From assembly GCA_036833805.1 (NCBI GenBank), contig DAITPA010000010.1, forward strand, positions 1 through 48,460: DNA of 48,460 bases. The letters run 5' to 3'. Below, one piece after another: positions 24,253-33,342 of this stretch (position 1 is its first letter; every line of letters begins with the position of its first letter). The notes under the pieces are model-generated. The model was not told the origin of the DNA, did no database searches, and saw only the letters and a list, made by a program, of their open reading frames with translations. This stretch comes from PALSA-1196 sp036833805. Its GTDB lineage: Bacteria; Pseudomonadota; Gammaproteobacteria; Steroidobacterales; Steroidobacteraceae. Made by a program: the position numbers and the translations under genes.

Positions 24253-25080
24253 ATGCCGGGGCAATCCTCCACTGGCGTCGTGCCGCGGCTTTGCGGACTG
24301 GCCTGCGAATGCGCGGTGTTTTACAGCTCGCTCGTCGTTCTGGGACTGATTTGCTTGAGCTGGACTGTCGTGGCGCTGCCTTTGTTTGTACTCCTGCCGC
24401 GGCGCTCCGGGACCGCAGCCGGACGCGTCGGCGTCATGGCGGGATTTCGGATCTTTACGGGCTGGCTAAACCTTGTGCGCGCGTATCGGCTGGATCTGAG
24501 CGCCATAGATGAGCTGCGCGACGCGCCTGCGCTGATCCTCGCACCTAATCACCCGTGCATGATCGATGCGCTTCTCATCCTCACGCGACATCCGAACCTT
24601 GCGTGCGTGATGAAATCGGATGTTTTAGAGAATGTGTTTCTCGGCTCGGGCGCACGGCTCGCGCGCTATATCTGCAACGATTCACCCGTGCAGATGATTC
24701 GCGACGCGGTCGCGGACTTGCAGCGTGGCGGCGTGCTGCTGCTGTTTCCCGAAGGCACTCGCAGTATCCAAGCGCCGCTCAATGAGCTGAAGGCGAGCAT
24801 CGGTGTGATTGCCAAACAAGCGGCAGTGCCCGTGCAGACACTCATCATTGAGACCGATTCCCCGTACTTGAGCAAGGGCTGGCCGCTGCTGCGCCGGCCG
24901 CCCCTGCCCATCACCTACCGCGTACGCTTGGGTCGACGCTTCGAGCCGCCTGAGGACGTGCGCGCCTTCATGGTCGAGCTCGAGCGTCATTACCGCGACG
25001 AGCTCAGCGGTGCGTTGCAATCCGAGTGGCTCGGCGAGACGTCAGCGCCGGATGCGGACCCCATCAGAAGTCGCCAATGA
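24253..25080 (+). CDS. PlsC-type 1-acylglycerol-phosphate acyltransferase
   Basis: 275 residues from MPGQSSTGVV; a GTG five codons earlier is an alternative. An N-terminal membrane segment (SLVVLGLICLSWTVVALPLF) precedes the acyltransferase motifs: NHPCMIDALL (HX4D catalytic pair) and FPEGTRS. The family transfers acyl groups to lysophosphatidic acid at the inner membrane. Within the cluster it may attach the aryl polyene chain to a glycerolipid or sugar-lipid. It lies 19 bp after the chorismatase and overlaps the glycosyltransferase by 4 bp. Confidence 0.88.
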   Translation: MPGQSSTGVVPRLCGLACECAVFYSSLVVLGLICLSWTVVALPLFVLLPRRSGTAAGRVGVMAGFRIFTGWLNLVRAYRLDLSAIDELRDAPALILAPNHPCMIDALLILTRHPNLACVMKSDVLENVFLGSGARLARYICNDSPVQMIRDAVADLQRGGVLLLFPEGTRSIQAPLNELKASIGVIAKQAAVPVQTLIIETDSPYLSKGWPLLRRPPLPITYRVRLGRRFEPPEDVRAFMVELERHYRDELSGALQSEWLGETSAPDADPIRSRQ

Positions 25081-25853
25081 ACGCGGGCTCCTCGACGCAC
25101 CTCGTTCTCATCCCCAGCTACAACCCCGGCCGAAAGGTATTTGAAACCGTGCGCGGCGCCCGCGCGCACTGGAATCCGGTGTGGGTAGTCGTTGACGGCA
25201 GCACCGACGGCACCGCCGAGCAGCTTGTCAGCATGGCGACCGAAGATCCTGGACTGCGAGTGTTCTTGCGGCCGAGAAATAGTGGCAAGGGCGCCGCGGT
25301 GCTCTATGGGCTGCGTGCGGCGCTCGCACTTGGCTTCACGCACGCGCTCACCATGGATTCGGATGGCCAACATCCCGCAGAGCGCATTCCGGCATTCATG
25401 GCCGCGTCGCTGGCCGCGCCCGCGGCAATGGTGCTCGGTGAGCCGGTGTTCGATGCGCGCGCGCCGCGGCTGCGAGTCAACGGTCGCAAGATCTCCAACT
25501 TTTGGGCGAACGTTGAAACGCTGTGGATGGGGGTCCACGACTCACTGTTTGGATTTCGCGTCTATCCGATTGCACCGCTGGTGCGCCTGATGCGGTTTCA
25601 GCCATGGATGCGACGATTTGATTTTGATGTCGAAGCAGTAGTACGGCTGTGCTGGCGCGGTGTGCGGCCCATCAACCTGCCGGCGAGAGTTGAGTACTTC
25701 CGAGCCGAAGAAGGTGGCGTCTCGCATTTCAACTATTGGCGTGACAACGTGCTGCTGACCTGGATGCACGCGCGTCTGTTTGCTGAATTCCTGCTGCGCC
25801 TGCCAGCATTGCTCGCGCACAGCGCGAGCCCGAAAACCGCGCCGCTAAAGTAG
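25077..25853 (+). CDS. Family 2 glycosyltransferase
   Basis: 258 residues from MNAGSSTHLVLIPSYNPG; the ATG overlaps the previous stop (ATGA). The GT-A fold shows VVVDGSTDGTAEQL, GKGAAVLYGLRAAL and the metal-binding region TMDSDGQHPAERIP. No membrane segment is obvious, so it should work at the cytoplasmic face with a nucleotide sugar or polyprenyl-sugar donor. Glycosyltransferases of this type are common in aryl polyene clusters and probably build the sugar part of the lipid carrier. Its end overlaps the convergent methyltransferase by 9 bp. Confidence 0.88.
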   Translation: MNAGSSTHLVLIPSYNPGRKVFETVRGARAHWNPVWVVVDGSTDGTAEQLVSMATEDPGLRVFLRPRNSGKGAAVLYGLRAALALGFTHALTMDSDGQHPAERIPAFMAASLAAPAAMVLGEPVFDARAPRLRVNGRKISNFWANVETLWMGVHDSLFGFRVYPIAPLVRLMRFQPWMRRFDFDVEAVVRLCWRGVRPINLPARVEYFRAEEGGVSHFNYWRDNVLLTWMHARLFAEFLLRLPALLAHSASPKTAPLK

Positions 25854-26606
25854 ACGCGCAGCACGCGGCTTTGACGCGCGGTACTCTGAAAAGACTCCGA
25901 GCTCCACGTGGCGTGTCACGGCCACGAAGTGCGCCTCCTCGATCGCGGTCATGATGGCTCGCGGCGGAGCGCACGCAGCGATCGTGTCCCAATAAAAACG
26001 CATGAGTTGTGGAGTTTCCGGTTGCCGCGCAACGATGTGCGCAAGCACCGGCACGACGCCGCGCAGATAGGCTTTCAGGAGCGCCCGCGGCAGGGCACTG
26101 TCGGGTCGAGTGATCTCGAGCAGGCACAGCATGCCGCCCGGCTTCAGCACGCGCCAAAATTCGCTGAGCGCCAGCGACACATCACTGATATGCCGCAGCG
26201 CATAGCCCATGCACAAAAAGTCCGCGCATTCGTCGGGCAGCGGAATCGCCTCGGCGCGCCCTGTGATGAGCCGCACACCAGTCGGCACTCGCGCCTCGGC
26301 CACCATTCCGGAGCTCGGATCGACGCCCGTAACGTTCGCGGCATCACCCACGAGTCGCGCTGCCTCGCGCGCGACGAGCCCAGTACCGACCCCGATGTCG
26401 ACTACGCTCATGCCCGGCGCCAAACCTGCTCGCTGCAGTGCACGGCGTCGGTACCAGGAGCCACTGCCGAATGCCATGGCGCGCTCGACGCGGTCATAAT
26501 CAGCGGCGGTACGATCGAAGAGGCCGCCGACCCAGCGACGCCGGTCGGCTTCGCACGAGTAGTATTGTTTAAGGGGCGAACAAGGGGCTTGCACGTTCAG
26601 GCACAC
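25845..26606 (-). CDS. Class I SAM methyltransferase, UbiE/COQ5 type
   Basis: 253 residues from a GTG start with CTGAGG upstream. The SAM-binding motif I is VVDIGVGTGLVAREAARLVG. MGYALRHISDVSLALSEFWR and LKPGGMLCLLEITRPDS are typical of UbiE-like C- or O-methyltransferases. DRTAADYDRVERAMAFGSG at the N-terminus is also UbiE-like. It is the only gene in the cluster on the opposite strand. Aryl polyenes often carry ring methyl or O-methyl groups, so a head-group modification is the likely role; a quinone-pathway role cannot be excluded. Confidence 0.82.
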   Translation of the reverse strand: MCLNVQAPCSPLKQYYSCEADRRRWVGGLFDRTAADYDRVERAMAFGSGSWYRRRALQRAGLAPGMSVVDIGVGTGLVAREAARLVGDAANVTGVDPSSGMVAEARVPTGVRLITGRAEAIPLPDECADFLCMGYALRHISDVSLALSEFWRVLKPGGMLCLLEITRPDSALPRALLKAYLRGVVPVLAHIVARQPETPQLMRFYWDTIAACAPPRAIMTAIEEAHFVAVTRHVELGVFSEYRASKPRAARLL

Positions 26607-26747
26607 CTCAGGTTAAGCAGCAGCGGGGCGCTAGCAAGCCTTGAGTACCATAACATAGGCAAGCAGAGCCCATATATACTGGGCCATCAGCCGATGTCGG
26701 TCGCGCCTCTGGAATGCGACTTAAACGCGGCCAAAGTTTCGATCAAT

Positions 26748-27050
26748 ATGTCCGACAAAGCGTTGCTTCTTCAACAGCCGACAGCAGCTGATCTCGCCGC
26801 GCTCGAAAGCGAAATCGCGCGGCTCATCGTGCAGGCGCTCAACCTCGAGATCGATCCACGGCAGATCAACCCCGAGGCACCTCTGTACGGCGAGGGACTG
26901 GGGCTCGACTCAATCGACATTCTCGAGGTCGCGCTCGTCGTCTCCAAGCAATACGGTATTCAGCTGCGCGCCGACAGCGAAGAGAACGAGCAGATATTCC
27001 GCTCGCTGCGACATTTCGCCAAGTACGTCGCAGCGCAGAGGATGAAGTGA
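26748..27050 (+). CDS. Acyl carrier protein
   Basis: 100 residues from MSDKALLLQQPTAADLAALE. The phosphopantetheine attachment serine is S55 in LGLDSIDILEVAL, and the acidic helices expected of an ACP surround it. It is the first gene of the main operon and carries the growing polyene. Only one ACP is found; many aryl polyene clusters have two. Upstream, a -10-like TATACT lies at 26675-26680 without a convincing -35. It overlaps the next gene by 4 bp (GTGA). Confidence 0.93.
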   Translation: MSDKALLLQQPTAADLAALESEIARLIVQALNLEIDPRQINPEAPLYGEGLGLDSIDILEVALVVSKQYGIQLRADSEENEQIFRSLRHFAKYVAAQRMK

Positions 27051-27706
27051 TCACGGCTGGGTCGGCCAGCCGGCGCTTCGCCTGGATTGCAGTTTTGATT
27101 GCCGGCTACGCGACGCTTGCGCATTACACCAATTCAAACCCGCGGGCGAAGAGCCTGGGGGCAGTGATGGCGATCGCACCGCCGCTCGCGGTCGCGCTCG
27201 GTGTCGCCTGGGGCTCGGCCTATCGCCTGCCGGCACTCCTCGCGGCAGCGCTCATTGCGGTGCTGCTCGCCTCCCAGTGGCGCATCATCGAGGGTAACTT
27301 CCCGCTTATGTATCTCTTCGAGGAATGCGCCGTCTACGCTCTTTTGAGCTTCACGTTCGCGCGTACGCTGTTCGACGGGCGAGTGCCGCTGTGTACATAT
27401 TGGGCGAATCTCGTGCACGGTCCGCTGCCTGCCGCGGTTGCCCGCTATACGCGCAGTGCGACGGCCGCCTGGGCACTATTTTTCGCGCTCATCACCTGTG
27501 CCTCGCTCGTGCTGTATCAATACGCGCCACTGCGGGTCTGGTCTGCCTTCTCCAATTTCTTCACCATACCGCTCGTTGTCCTGATGTTCATTGGTGAGTA
27601 CGCGGTGCGTCGCAAGCGGCTCCCCGCGGAGCATCGCGCCGGGCTATTGGAAAGTGTGCGCGTGTATCTCGATGCCTCGCGTTACCCGACGACGCAAGGC
27701 CAATGA
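27047..27706 (+). CDS. COG4648-type integral membrane protein of aryl polyene clusters
   Basis: 219 residues with a GTG start overlapping the ACP stop. Six or so hydrophobic segments are visible (RFAWIAVLIAGYATLAHY, MAIAPPLAVALGVAWGSAY, LPALLAAALIAVLLASQW, ECAVYALLSFTFARTL, AAWALFFALITCASLVLYQY, FFTIPLVVLMFIGEYAVR). Proteins of this type sit between ACP and ligase genes in aryl polyene and xanthomonadin clusters; their biochemical role is unknown. The position, size and topology support the assignment more than any single motif. Confidence 0.75.
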   Translation: MITAGSASRRFAWIAVLIAGYATLAHYTNSNPRAKSLGAVMAIAPPLAVALGVAWGSAYRLPALLAAALIAVLLASQWRIIEGNFPLMYLFEECAVYALLSFTFARTLFDGRVPLCTYWANLVHGPLPAAVARYTRSATAAWALFFALITCASLVLYQYAPLRVWSAFSNFFTIPLVVLMFIGEYAVRRKRLPAEHRAGLLESVRVYLDASRYPTTQGQ

Positions 27707-27734
27707 GAATCTCGCCGCAGACGCGACGCGCAAC

Positions 27735-29090
27735 ATGATGGCCACCGCCCCGCTCATAACGCACAGCTCGAGCGATGCAGTGGTCGCATACCGAGCGGCA
27801 GTGCCGGTCACGGCCGGCCATTTCCTTGCCGACGTCGCGCGGCTTGCGAATGCCATGCCCGCGGGCAACCACGTGCTCAATATTTGTACTGACCGCTATC
27901 GCTTTACGGTGGGCCTGGCGGCGTCACTGCTCGCGAAGAAAGTGAACCTCCTGCCCTCGGCGCACACACCGCAGATCATCCGCCAGCTCACGCAATTCGC
28001 GCCCGATGTTTTCTGTTTGACCGATGCTGCGGACTGTGACATCGAGCTGCCGCATTTTTTCTATCGCGACGCGTGCAGCGCGGACGCGGTGCCGTGGCAA
28101 GTTCCACAGATCGACGCCGAGCAGCTCGTCGCGTACGTGTTCACGTCAGGATCGACAGGCGTGCCCGTACCGCATAGAAAGACCTGGGGACGGCTCGTCA
28201 GTTGCGTGCGCGAAGGAGCGCGGCAGCTTGGGCTGTTCGACGGCCGCTCACACGTCATGCTCAGTACGGTCCCCGCCCAGCACATGTATGGTCTTGAATC
28301 CACCGTGCTCACCTGTCTGCAAAGCGGCAACGCGCTTTGTGCAGAGCGCCCTTTTTACCCCGCGGACATCTGCGCAAGCATCGCAGCGCTACCGCGTCCC
28401 AGAGTGCTCGTGTCGACGCCCATTCACTTGCGCACCCTCCTCGGTGCTGATGTTGACTTGCCGGTACTGGACTTGATCGTATCGGCTACAGCGCCACTAT
28501 CCCCGCAGCTTGCACGCGATGCCGAGCGTCGCTGCGCGGCGCGGCTCCTTGAGATTTATGGCTCGACCGAGACGGGCCAAATCGCCATTCGCCGCACGGT
28601 CAAGACGCAGGAATGGTCTCTGTGGCCCGCGGTTAGTCTCATCATCGAGGATGGGCGCGCCTGGGCCCAGGGTGGGCATGTCGAACAACAAACCCCGATG
28701 GGCGATGTTCTCGAGCTTACGGGCGAGAAGCGCTTTATCCTGCATGGGCGCACGGAGGACCTCGTCAATATCGCGGGCAAGCGCGGCTCTTTGGGATACT
28801 TAAATTACCATCTGAATGCCATTCCGGGCGTCCTCGACGGCACGTTCTTCGTGCGCGAGGATGAGCACAGCGCCGCAACGGGTGTCACGCGCCTCGCGGC
28901 CTTCGTGGTCGCACCGGGCTTGGATGCCGCTTTACTGCTCGATCAGTTACGCCAACGAATTGATCCCGCGTTCCTGCCGCGGCCGCTGCTGTTTGTCGAG
29001 CGTCTGCCGCGCAACGCCGCTGGGAAATTGCCGCGCGAGGCGCTGCAATCGCTCGCCGCAAGCGACCCGGAATGCGCGGTGCAGAGCTAG
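27735..29090 (+). CDS. AMP-dependent acyl/aryl ligase
   Basis: 451 residues from the paired ATG ATG (MMATAPLITH); an open frame reaches further upstream but overlaps the previous gene. Adenylation motifs are VFTSGSTGVPVPHRKTW, LEIYGSTETGQIAIRR, ILHGRTEDLVNIAGKRG and LPRNAAGKLPREAL with the catalytic C-terminal lysine. It should activate an aryl acid, most simply hydroxybenzoate from the chorismatase, and load it onto ACP or CoA. It is shorter than typical acyl-CoA synthetases, as is usual for the ligases of these clusters. Confidence 0.88.
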   Translation: MMATAPLITHSSSDAVVAYRAAVPVTAGHFLADVARLANAMPAGNHVLNICTDRYRFTVGLAASLLAKKVNLLPSAHTPQIIRQLTQFAPDVFCLTDAADCDIELPHFFYRDACSADAVPWQVPQIDAEQLVAYVFTSGSTGVPVPHRKTWGRLVSCVREGARQLGLFDGRSHVMLSTVPAQHMYGLESTVLTCLQSGNALCAERPFYPADICASIAALPRPRVLVSTPIHLRTLLGADVDLPVLDLIVSATAPLSPQLARDAERRCAARLLEIYGSTETGQIAIRRTVKTQEWSLWPAVSLIIEDGRAWAQGGHVEQQTPMGDVLELTGEKRFILHGRTEDLVNIAGKRGSLGYLNYHLNAIPGVLDGTFFVREDEHSAATGVTRLAAFVVAPGLDAALLLDQLRQRIDPAFLPRPLLFVERLPRNAAGKLPREALQSLAASDPECAVQS

Positions 29091-29097
29091 ACCGTCC

Positions 29098-29421
29098 ATG
29101 GGCACCGTGAGCTTGAGCATCTCGCCACTGCATCCGGCTCTTGCAGGTCATTTCCCAGGCGCACCCATCGTCCCGGGCGTTGTCCTGCTCGATGAGACGC
29201 TGCACGCGTTAGCGCGCGGCGCCGGGCAACCGCCGGTACATTGTGAAATAGCAGCGGCCAAATTCCACAGCGCGGTCCGACCGGGCGAAGCGCTCACCCT
29301 CGAGCACGAGCCCTGCCCTGATGGGGCGATCCGTTTCGTCATTCGGACCTTCGATCGCATGGTCGCATCCGGCAGACTCATGTTAGTCGTGAACGCGCGG
29401 AGCACGGATCGTGAAGCCTGA
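29098..29421 (+). CDS. Hot-dog 3-hydroxyacyl-ACP dehydratase, small form
   Basis: 107 residues. The FabA/FabZ-like signature HFPGAPIVPGVVLLDE occurs at residues 19-34, with the active-site histidine in the HFPG stretch. It should remove water from 3-hydroxyacyl-ACP to give the conjugated double bonds. It starts 7 bp after the ligase and overlaps the next gene by 11 bp. A second, larger dehydratase occurs at 36859; having two is normal in this cluster type. Confidence 0.85.
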   Translation: MGTVSLSISPLHPALAGHFPGAPIVPGVVLLDETLHALARGAGQPPVHCEIAAAKFHSAVRPGEALTLEHEPCPDGAIRFVIRTFDRMVASGRLMLVVNARSTDREA

Positions 29422-30370
29422 ATCGACGCTCGCCACAGCGGCCGGTCGCACAGATCGGGCCGAGTGGGTGACGCGTCCGGAACGCGGCAGCATGCTACTG
29501 CTGCGAGTCATGGCTGCCGCTTCGCGTGCTTTCGGACGTGCACGCTCGCGCATGCTCTTGTATCTCATTGTGATCTACTTCGTGCTGTTCGCACCGACGG
29601 TGCGGCGTGACGCCCGAAATTATCTGCGTCGCGCTCTGGGCCGCGAGCCCAAATTTTCGGACCGCTTTCGCCACGTGCTGTATTTCTCGTCGACGGTTCA
29701 CGACCGCGTCTACCTGCTGAACGAGCGCTTCGACGAATTCGAGATCTCAATCGAAGGCGAATCGCTGATGCGCGACGTGCATGCAAAGGGCAATGGGGCG
29801 TTCCTGATGGGTGCGCACATGGGGAGCTTTGAGGTCACGCGCGCCATTGGATTGCACAGGCCCGGAATTGAAGTCGTGATGGCGATGTACGCCGACAATG
29901 CCCGCAAGATCATGACGATGCTGGAGGCGCTGCGCCCTAGCTTAAAGCCTGAAATCATTTCGCTCGGTCATATCGAGGCGATGCTCAAAGTCCGCCAGCG
30001 TCTGGACGATGGCGCCTTCGTCGGCATACTGGGAGATCGCACGCTCGGCAATGAACCGCTGCAGGAAGTGAGCTTCCTCGGAAGTCGCGCCTACTTTCCG
30101 GTGGGACCGATGCGCGCCGCTGCGCTCTTGGGCCGCCCGATGATCTTCATGCTCGGACTGTACCGCGGTGCCAATCGGTACCACCTGGTGTTTGAGCTCG
30201 TGGCGGATTTCTCGACTGTTGGCCGCCCGGAGCGCGCGGCCGCGGTAGCCGAGGCCATCGTGCGCTATGCCGCGCTCCTGGAGAAATACTGCAAGAGCGA
30301 CCCCTACAACTGGTTCAATTTCTTTGACTTCTGGCGCGATGCGGACACTCATTCTGCGCGCACGCCGTAG
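29411..30370 (+). CDS. LpxL/HtrB-type lysophospholipid acyltransferase
   Basis: 319 residues from a GTG overlapping the previous stop by 11 bp. An N-terminal membrane segment (RMLLYLIVIYFVLFAPTV) precedes a lipid A-type acyltransferase domain; GAFLMGAHMGSFEVTRA and GILGDRTLGNEPLQEVSFLG are the characteristic stretches. HxxxxD is replaced by HMGSFE, as in LpxL relatives. It probably transfers the ACP-bound polyene acyl chain, or a fatty acid, to the lipid carrier. Confidence 0.85.
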   Translation: MKPESTLATAAGRTDRAEWVTRPERGSMLLLRVMAAASRAFGRARSRMLLYLIVIYFVLFAPTVRRDARNYLRRALGREPKFSDRFRHVLYFSSTVHDRVYLLNERFDEFEISIEGESLMRDVHAKGNGAFLMGAHMGSFEVTRAIGLHRPGIEVVMAMYADNARKIMTMLEALRPSLKPEIISLGHIEAMLKVRQRLDDGAFVGILGDRTLGNEPLQEVSFLGSRAYFPVGPMRAAALLGRPMIFMLGLYRGANRYHLVFELVADFSTVGRPERAAAVAEAIVRYAALLEKYCKSDPYNWFNFFDFWRDADTHSARTP

Positions 30371-30373
30371 CTG

Positions 30374-30949
30374 ATGCGCAACGCGAGCCATTTTGCGCTA
30401 GCGCTCACGCTGCTCGTGACACTGCGCGCTACCGCAGCCGACAATGATCTCGACCCGCTGATGGCGCTCCTTGCAGAACGCACGCGCGGGCACGTGAGCT
30501 TTGTCGAACAGAATTACCTCGCGGTGCTCGACCGTCCAGTAGAAGCATCCGGCGAGCTCCTTTATGAGCGCCCTGACCGACTGGAGAAGCGCACGCTCGC
30601 GCCGCGGCCGGCGAGCCTGATGCTCGAGAAGGGCGATCTCACCATCCAATCTGGGCGGCGCAAGCGCGTGCTCGCGCTGCACGATTATCCGCAGATCGCG
30701 CCTTTCATCGAGAGCATTCGTGCAACTCTCGCCGGAGATCGGGCCGCGCTTGAACAAGTTTTTCAACTCGCCTTTGAGGGCAGCCTTGCGCGCTGGACCC
30801 TATCGCTTGTGCCGCTCGATGCAAAGTTGAAAGCCGTGGTGCGGGAGATCCGCATCGAGGGCGCACGCGATGAGCTGCACACGGTGACCATCCTGCAGGC
30901 AGACGGCGACCGCTCGGTCATGACGATCGGATCTTCCATTCCGCCATGA
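30374..30949 (+). CDS. LolA-like periplasmic carrier protein
   Basis: 191 residues with a signal peptide (MRNASHFALALTLLVTLRATA). The body reads as an incomplete beta-barrel typical of LolA-like proteins, with FVEQNYLAVLDRPVEASGEL and YERPDRLEKRTLAP near the front. In aryl polyene clusters such a protein is thought to shuttle lipid across the periplasm. It lies 3 bp after the acyltransferase and overlaps the exporter by 4 bp. Confidence 0.85.
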   Translation: MRNASHFALALTLLVTLRATAADNDLDPLMALLAERTRGHVSFVEQNYLAVLDRPVEASGELLYERPDRLEKRTLAPRPASLMLEKGDLTIQSGRRKRVLALHDYPQIAPFIESIRATLAGDRAALEQVFQLAFEGSLARWTLSLVPLDAKLKAVVREIRIEGARDELHTVTILQADGDRSVMTIGSSIPP

Positions 30950-33342
30950 CGCGGCCGCGCGTAATTTGGGTCGTCCTGTGGCTCGCGGCGATGACGCTCG
31001 CTGTCATCGTCGTCACCCGTGCGCACTACACGGCCGACCTCTCAGCGTTTCTGCCGCGTGCGCCGAGCGCCCGGCAGCAATTGCTGGTCGATCAACTGCG
31101 CGACGGACCCGCCTCCCGCCTCATGCTGATTGCAATCGAAGGCGGGGACGCGGCGGCCCGTGCGCAGCTATCGATGGCCATGGCGGAACAATTGCGCGGC
31201 AATGGCGAGTTTGTCGCGGTCAATAACGGCGAGCCCGTGAACGATGCTCGTGATCGCGAGTATCTTTTCAACCATCGCTACCTCCTGAGTGAGGCTGTGA
31301 CAGCGCAGCACTTCACCGTGAGCGGTCTTACGAGCTCCATCGACGACACGATCGCGCTGCTCGCATCTCCGGCGGGCCTGCTTGCCAAATCTCTACTCCC
31401 GCAGGATCCCACGGGAGAGATGCTGCAAATTCTAAGTCAACTCGACCGCACCGCGCGGCCGCACACGCTCGCAGGCGTATGGGCCTCGGTCGACGGACAG
31501 CGTGCGCTCCTTGTGGCATCGATGCGCGCATCCGGCTCCGACCTCGATGCCGCCGAGCGCGCTTTGCACGCGATACGCGCAGCCTTTGCGCAAGCGCAGC
31601 GTGCAACACCTGGCTCAGCCGCCGGCCGCGGGCGACTCGAGATCACCGGGCCACCGGTTTTTGCAGTAGCCGCGCGCAATACGATCAGGCACGAAGCCGT
31701 GCGGCTCTCTGTCTTGAGCACGAGCCTCATTGTGAGTCTGCTGCTGGTCGTATATCGCTCCGTGCCGGTACTGTTACTGGGCCTGCTACCCGTCACTTCC
31801 GGAGCGCTCGCCGGAGTTACAGCGGTGGCGCTCGGATTTGGTGTCGTGCACGGCATCACGTTGGCCTTCGGCATCACACTGATCGGCGAGTCCGTTGACT
31901 ATTCCATCTATCTCTTTGTGCAGTCGCGGCGCGCGACTGCCGGCGTGGCTGATGCCGAGCACCGCCAGCGTGCAATGTGGAAAACGATATTCCTGGGAGT
32001 GCTCACTTCGGTGTGCGGTTTTGCGTCCCTTCTGCCCTCGGGCTTTCCTGGACTTTCCCAGCTGGGCCTTTACTCAATCGCTGGACTGCTCGTCGCGGCA
32101 GCAGTGACCCGTTTCGTGCTGCCGGCTCTCATGCCCCGATCCATTCAAATCCGCGACTTGACGCCGCTTGGCAAGCGCGCTGCACAAATCCTCCGGCGCG
32201 CACGCGCCGGACGCTTGGTGCTCGGAGTCGTTGCGGTCGCCGCCGCCCTAGTGCTCTACGTACGCCGCGATACCTTGTGGAATCGCGACCTGTCGGCTTT
32301 AAGTCCAGTGTCGGCTCGCGCCCAAAGCCTCGATGCGCGGTTGCGGGCGGATCTCGGTGCGCCCGACGTCAGCGATTTCATCGTCGTGACGGGTAAGGAT
32401 CTGCAAGCCGTGTTGCGTGCGAGCGAAAAGGTCGCAGCGCGGCTTGATCCACTCGTTAGCGATCAAACTATCGGCGCCTTTGAGAGTCCCGCGCGCTACT
32501 TGCCAAGCGATGCGACACAAATCGAGCGGCGCGCAAGTCTTCCTGACAGCGACGAGTTACGCTTGCGCCTCAGGGCCGCCACGGCCTCACTGGCCGTGAG
32601 TGCGGAGCGCCTCGAACCTTTCATCCGCGACGTCACACAGGCGCGCGCGGCGCCGCTCCTCAGCGCCACGGATCTGGAGCGCACTTCGTTCGCGGCGGGG
32701 GTTGACGCCCTGATGATGCATCAGGGGGAACAGTGGGCGGCGCTCCTGCCCCTGCATTCTGCCGAGGCGGGCACGCAACCTTCAGCGGCTGCAACCAACA
32801 AGGTTCGCGCGGCTGTCGAGAGCGCAGCCCCCGGGGAGGCTGTGCTCTTGAACCTCAAAAGCGAATCTGACGCGCTGTATTCAAGCTATCTGTCGGAGGC
32901 GCTACGCCTGTCAGGCGCGGGATTTGCGGCTATCATTGTACTATTGCTGCTGACGCTGCGCTCGCCAGCCCGAGTGGCCGCCGTGGTCGCGCCGCTCGTG
33001 CTCGCGGTACTCGCGGTCGCTGCCGCTTTGCTGCTCGGGGGCCGATCCTTGACGATTCTGCATCTGATCGGAATGCTTCTCATCGTTGCCGTGGGTTCAA
33101 ACTATGCTCTTTTCTTCGACCGCAGCGGGTCTGATCAGCATGCGGGCACGGAGCCGCTTACTTTGGCCTCGCTGTTGATTGCCAATGCGGCGACCGTCGT
33201 GGGGTTCGGCGTACTCGCATTCTCGAATGTACCCGTGTTGGCAGCTTTGGGTTCAACGGTTGCGCCAGGGACATTTTTGGCACTGGTCTTTTCCGCGGCG
33301 CTGAGCCGTTCGGCGTCACGGCAGCTGTCGCGGACAAACTAG
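30946..33342 (+). CDS. MMPL/RND-family lipid exporter
   Basis: 798 residues. One N-terminal membrane segment and a periplasmic domain are followed by five hydrophobic segments (about 255-400). This arrangement repeats in the second half (about 420-436 and 660-790), the duplicated RND topology. GESVDYSIYLFVQSR in the first half and VAVGSNYALFFDRSGSD in the second are the conserved proton-relay regions of MMPL proteins. It probably moves the finished pigment lipid from the inner membrane to the LolA-like carrier. Confidence 0.88.
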   Translation: MTRPRVIWVVLWLAAMTLAVIVVTRAHYTADLSAFLPRAPSARQQLLVDQLRDGPASRLMLIAIEGGDAAARAQLSMAMAEQLRGNGEFVAVNNGEPVNDARDREYLFNHRYLLSEAVTAQHFTVSGLTSSIDDTIALLASPAGLLAKSLLPQDPTGEMLQILSQLDRTARPHTLAGVWASVDGQRALLVASMRASGSDLDAAERALHAIRAAFAQAQRATPGSAAGRGRLEITGPPVFAVAARNTIRHEAVRLSVLSTSLIVSLLLVVYRSVPVLLLGLLPVTSGALAGVTAVALGFGVVHGITLAFGITLIGESVDYSIYLFVQSRRATAGVADAEHRQRAMWKTIFLGVLTSVCGFASLLPSGFPGLSQLGLYSIAGLLVAAAVTRFVLPALMPRSIQIRDLTPLGKRAAQILRRARAGRLVLGVVAVAAALVLYVRRDTLWNRDLSALSPVSARAQSLDARLRADLGAPDVSDFIVVTGKDLQAVLRASEKVAARLDPLVSDQTIGAFESPARYLPSDATQIERRASLPDSDELRLRLRAATASLAVSAERLEPFIRDVTQARAAPLLSATDLERTSFAAGVDALMMHQGEQWAALLPLHSAEAGTQPSAAATNKVRAAVESAAPGEAVLLNLKSESDALYSSYLSEALRLSGAGFAAIIVLLLLTLRSPARVAAVVAPLVLAVLAVAAALLLGGRSLTILHLIGMLLIVAVGSNYALFFDRSGSDQHAGTEPLTLASLLIANAATVVGFGVLAFSNVPVLAALGSTVAPGTFLALVFSAALSRSASRQLSRTN

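Noticed and set aside
26640..26680. A sigma-70 promoter with TTGAGT and TATACT before the ACP gene
   Set aside because: The boxes are far beyond 17 bp apart; only the -10-like part is convincing.
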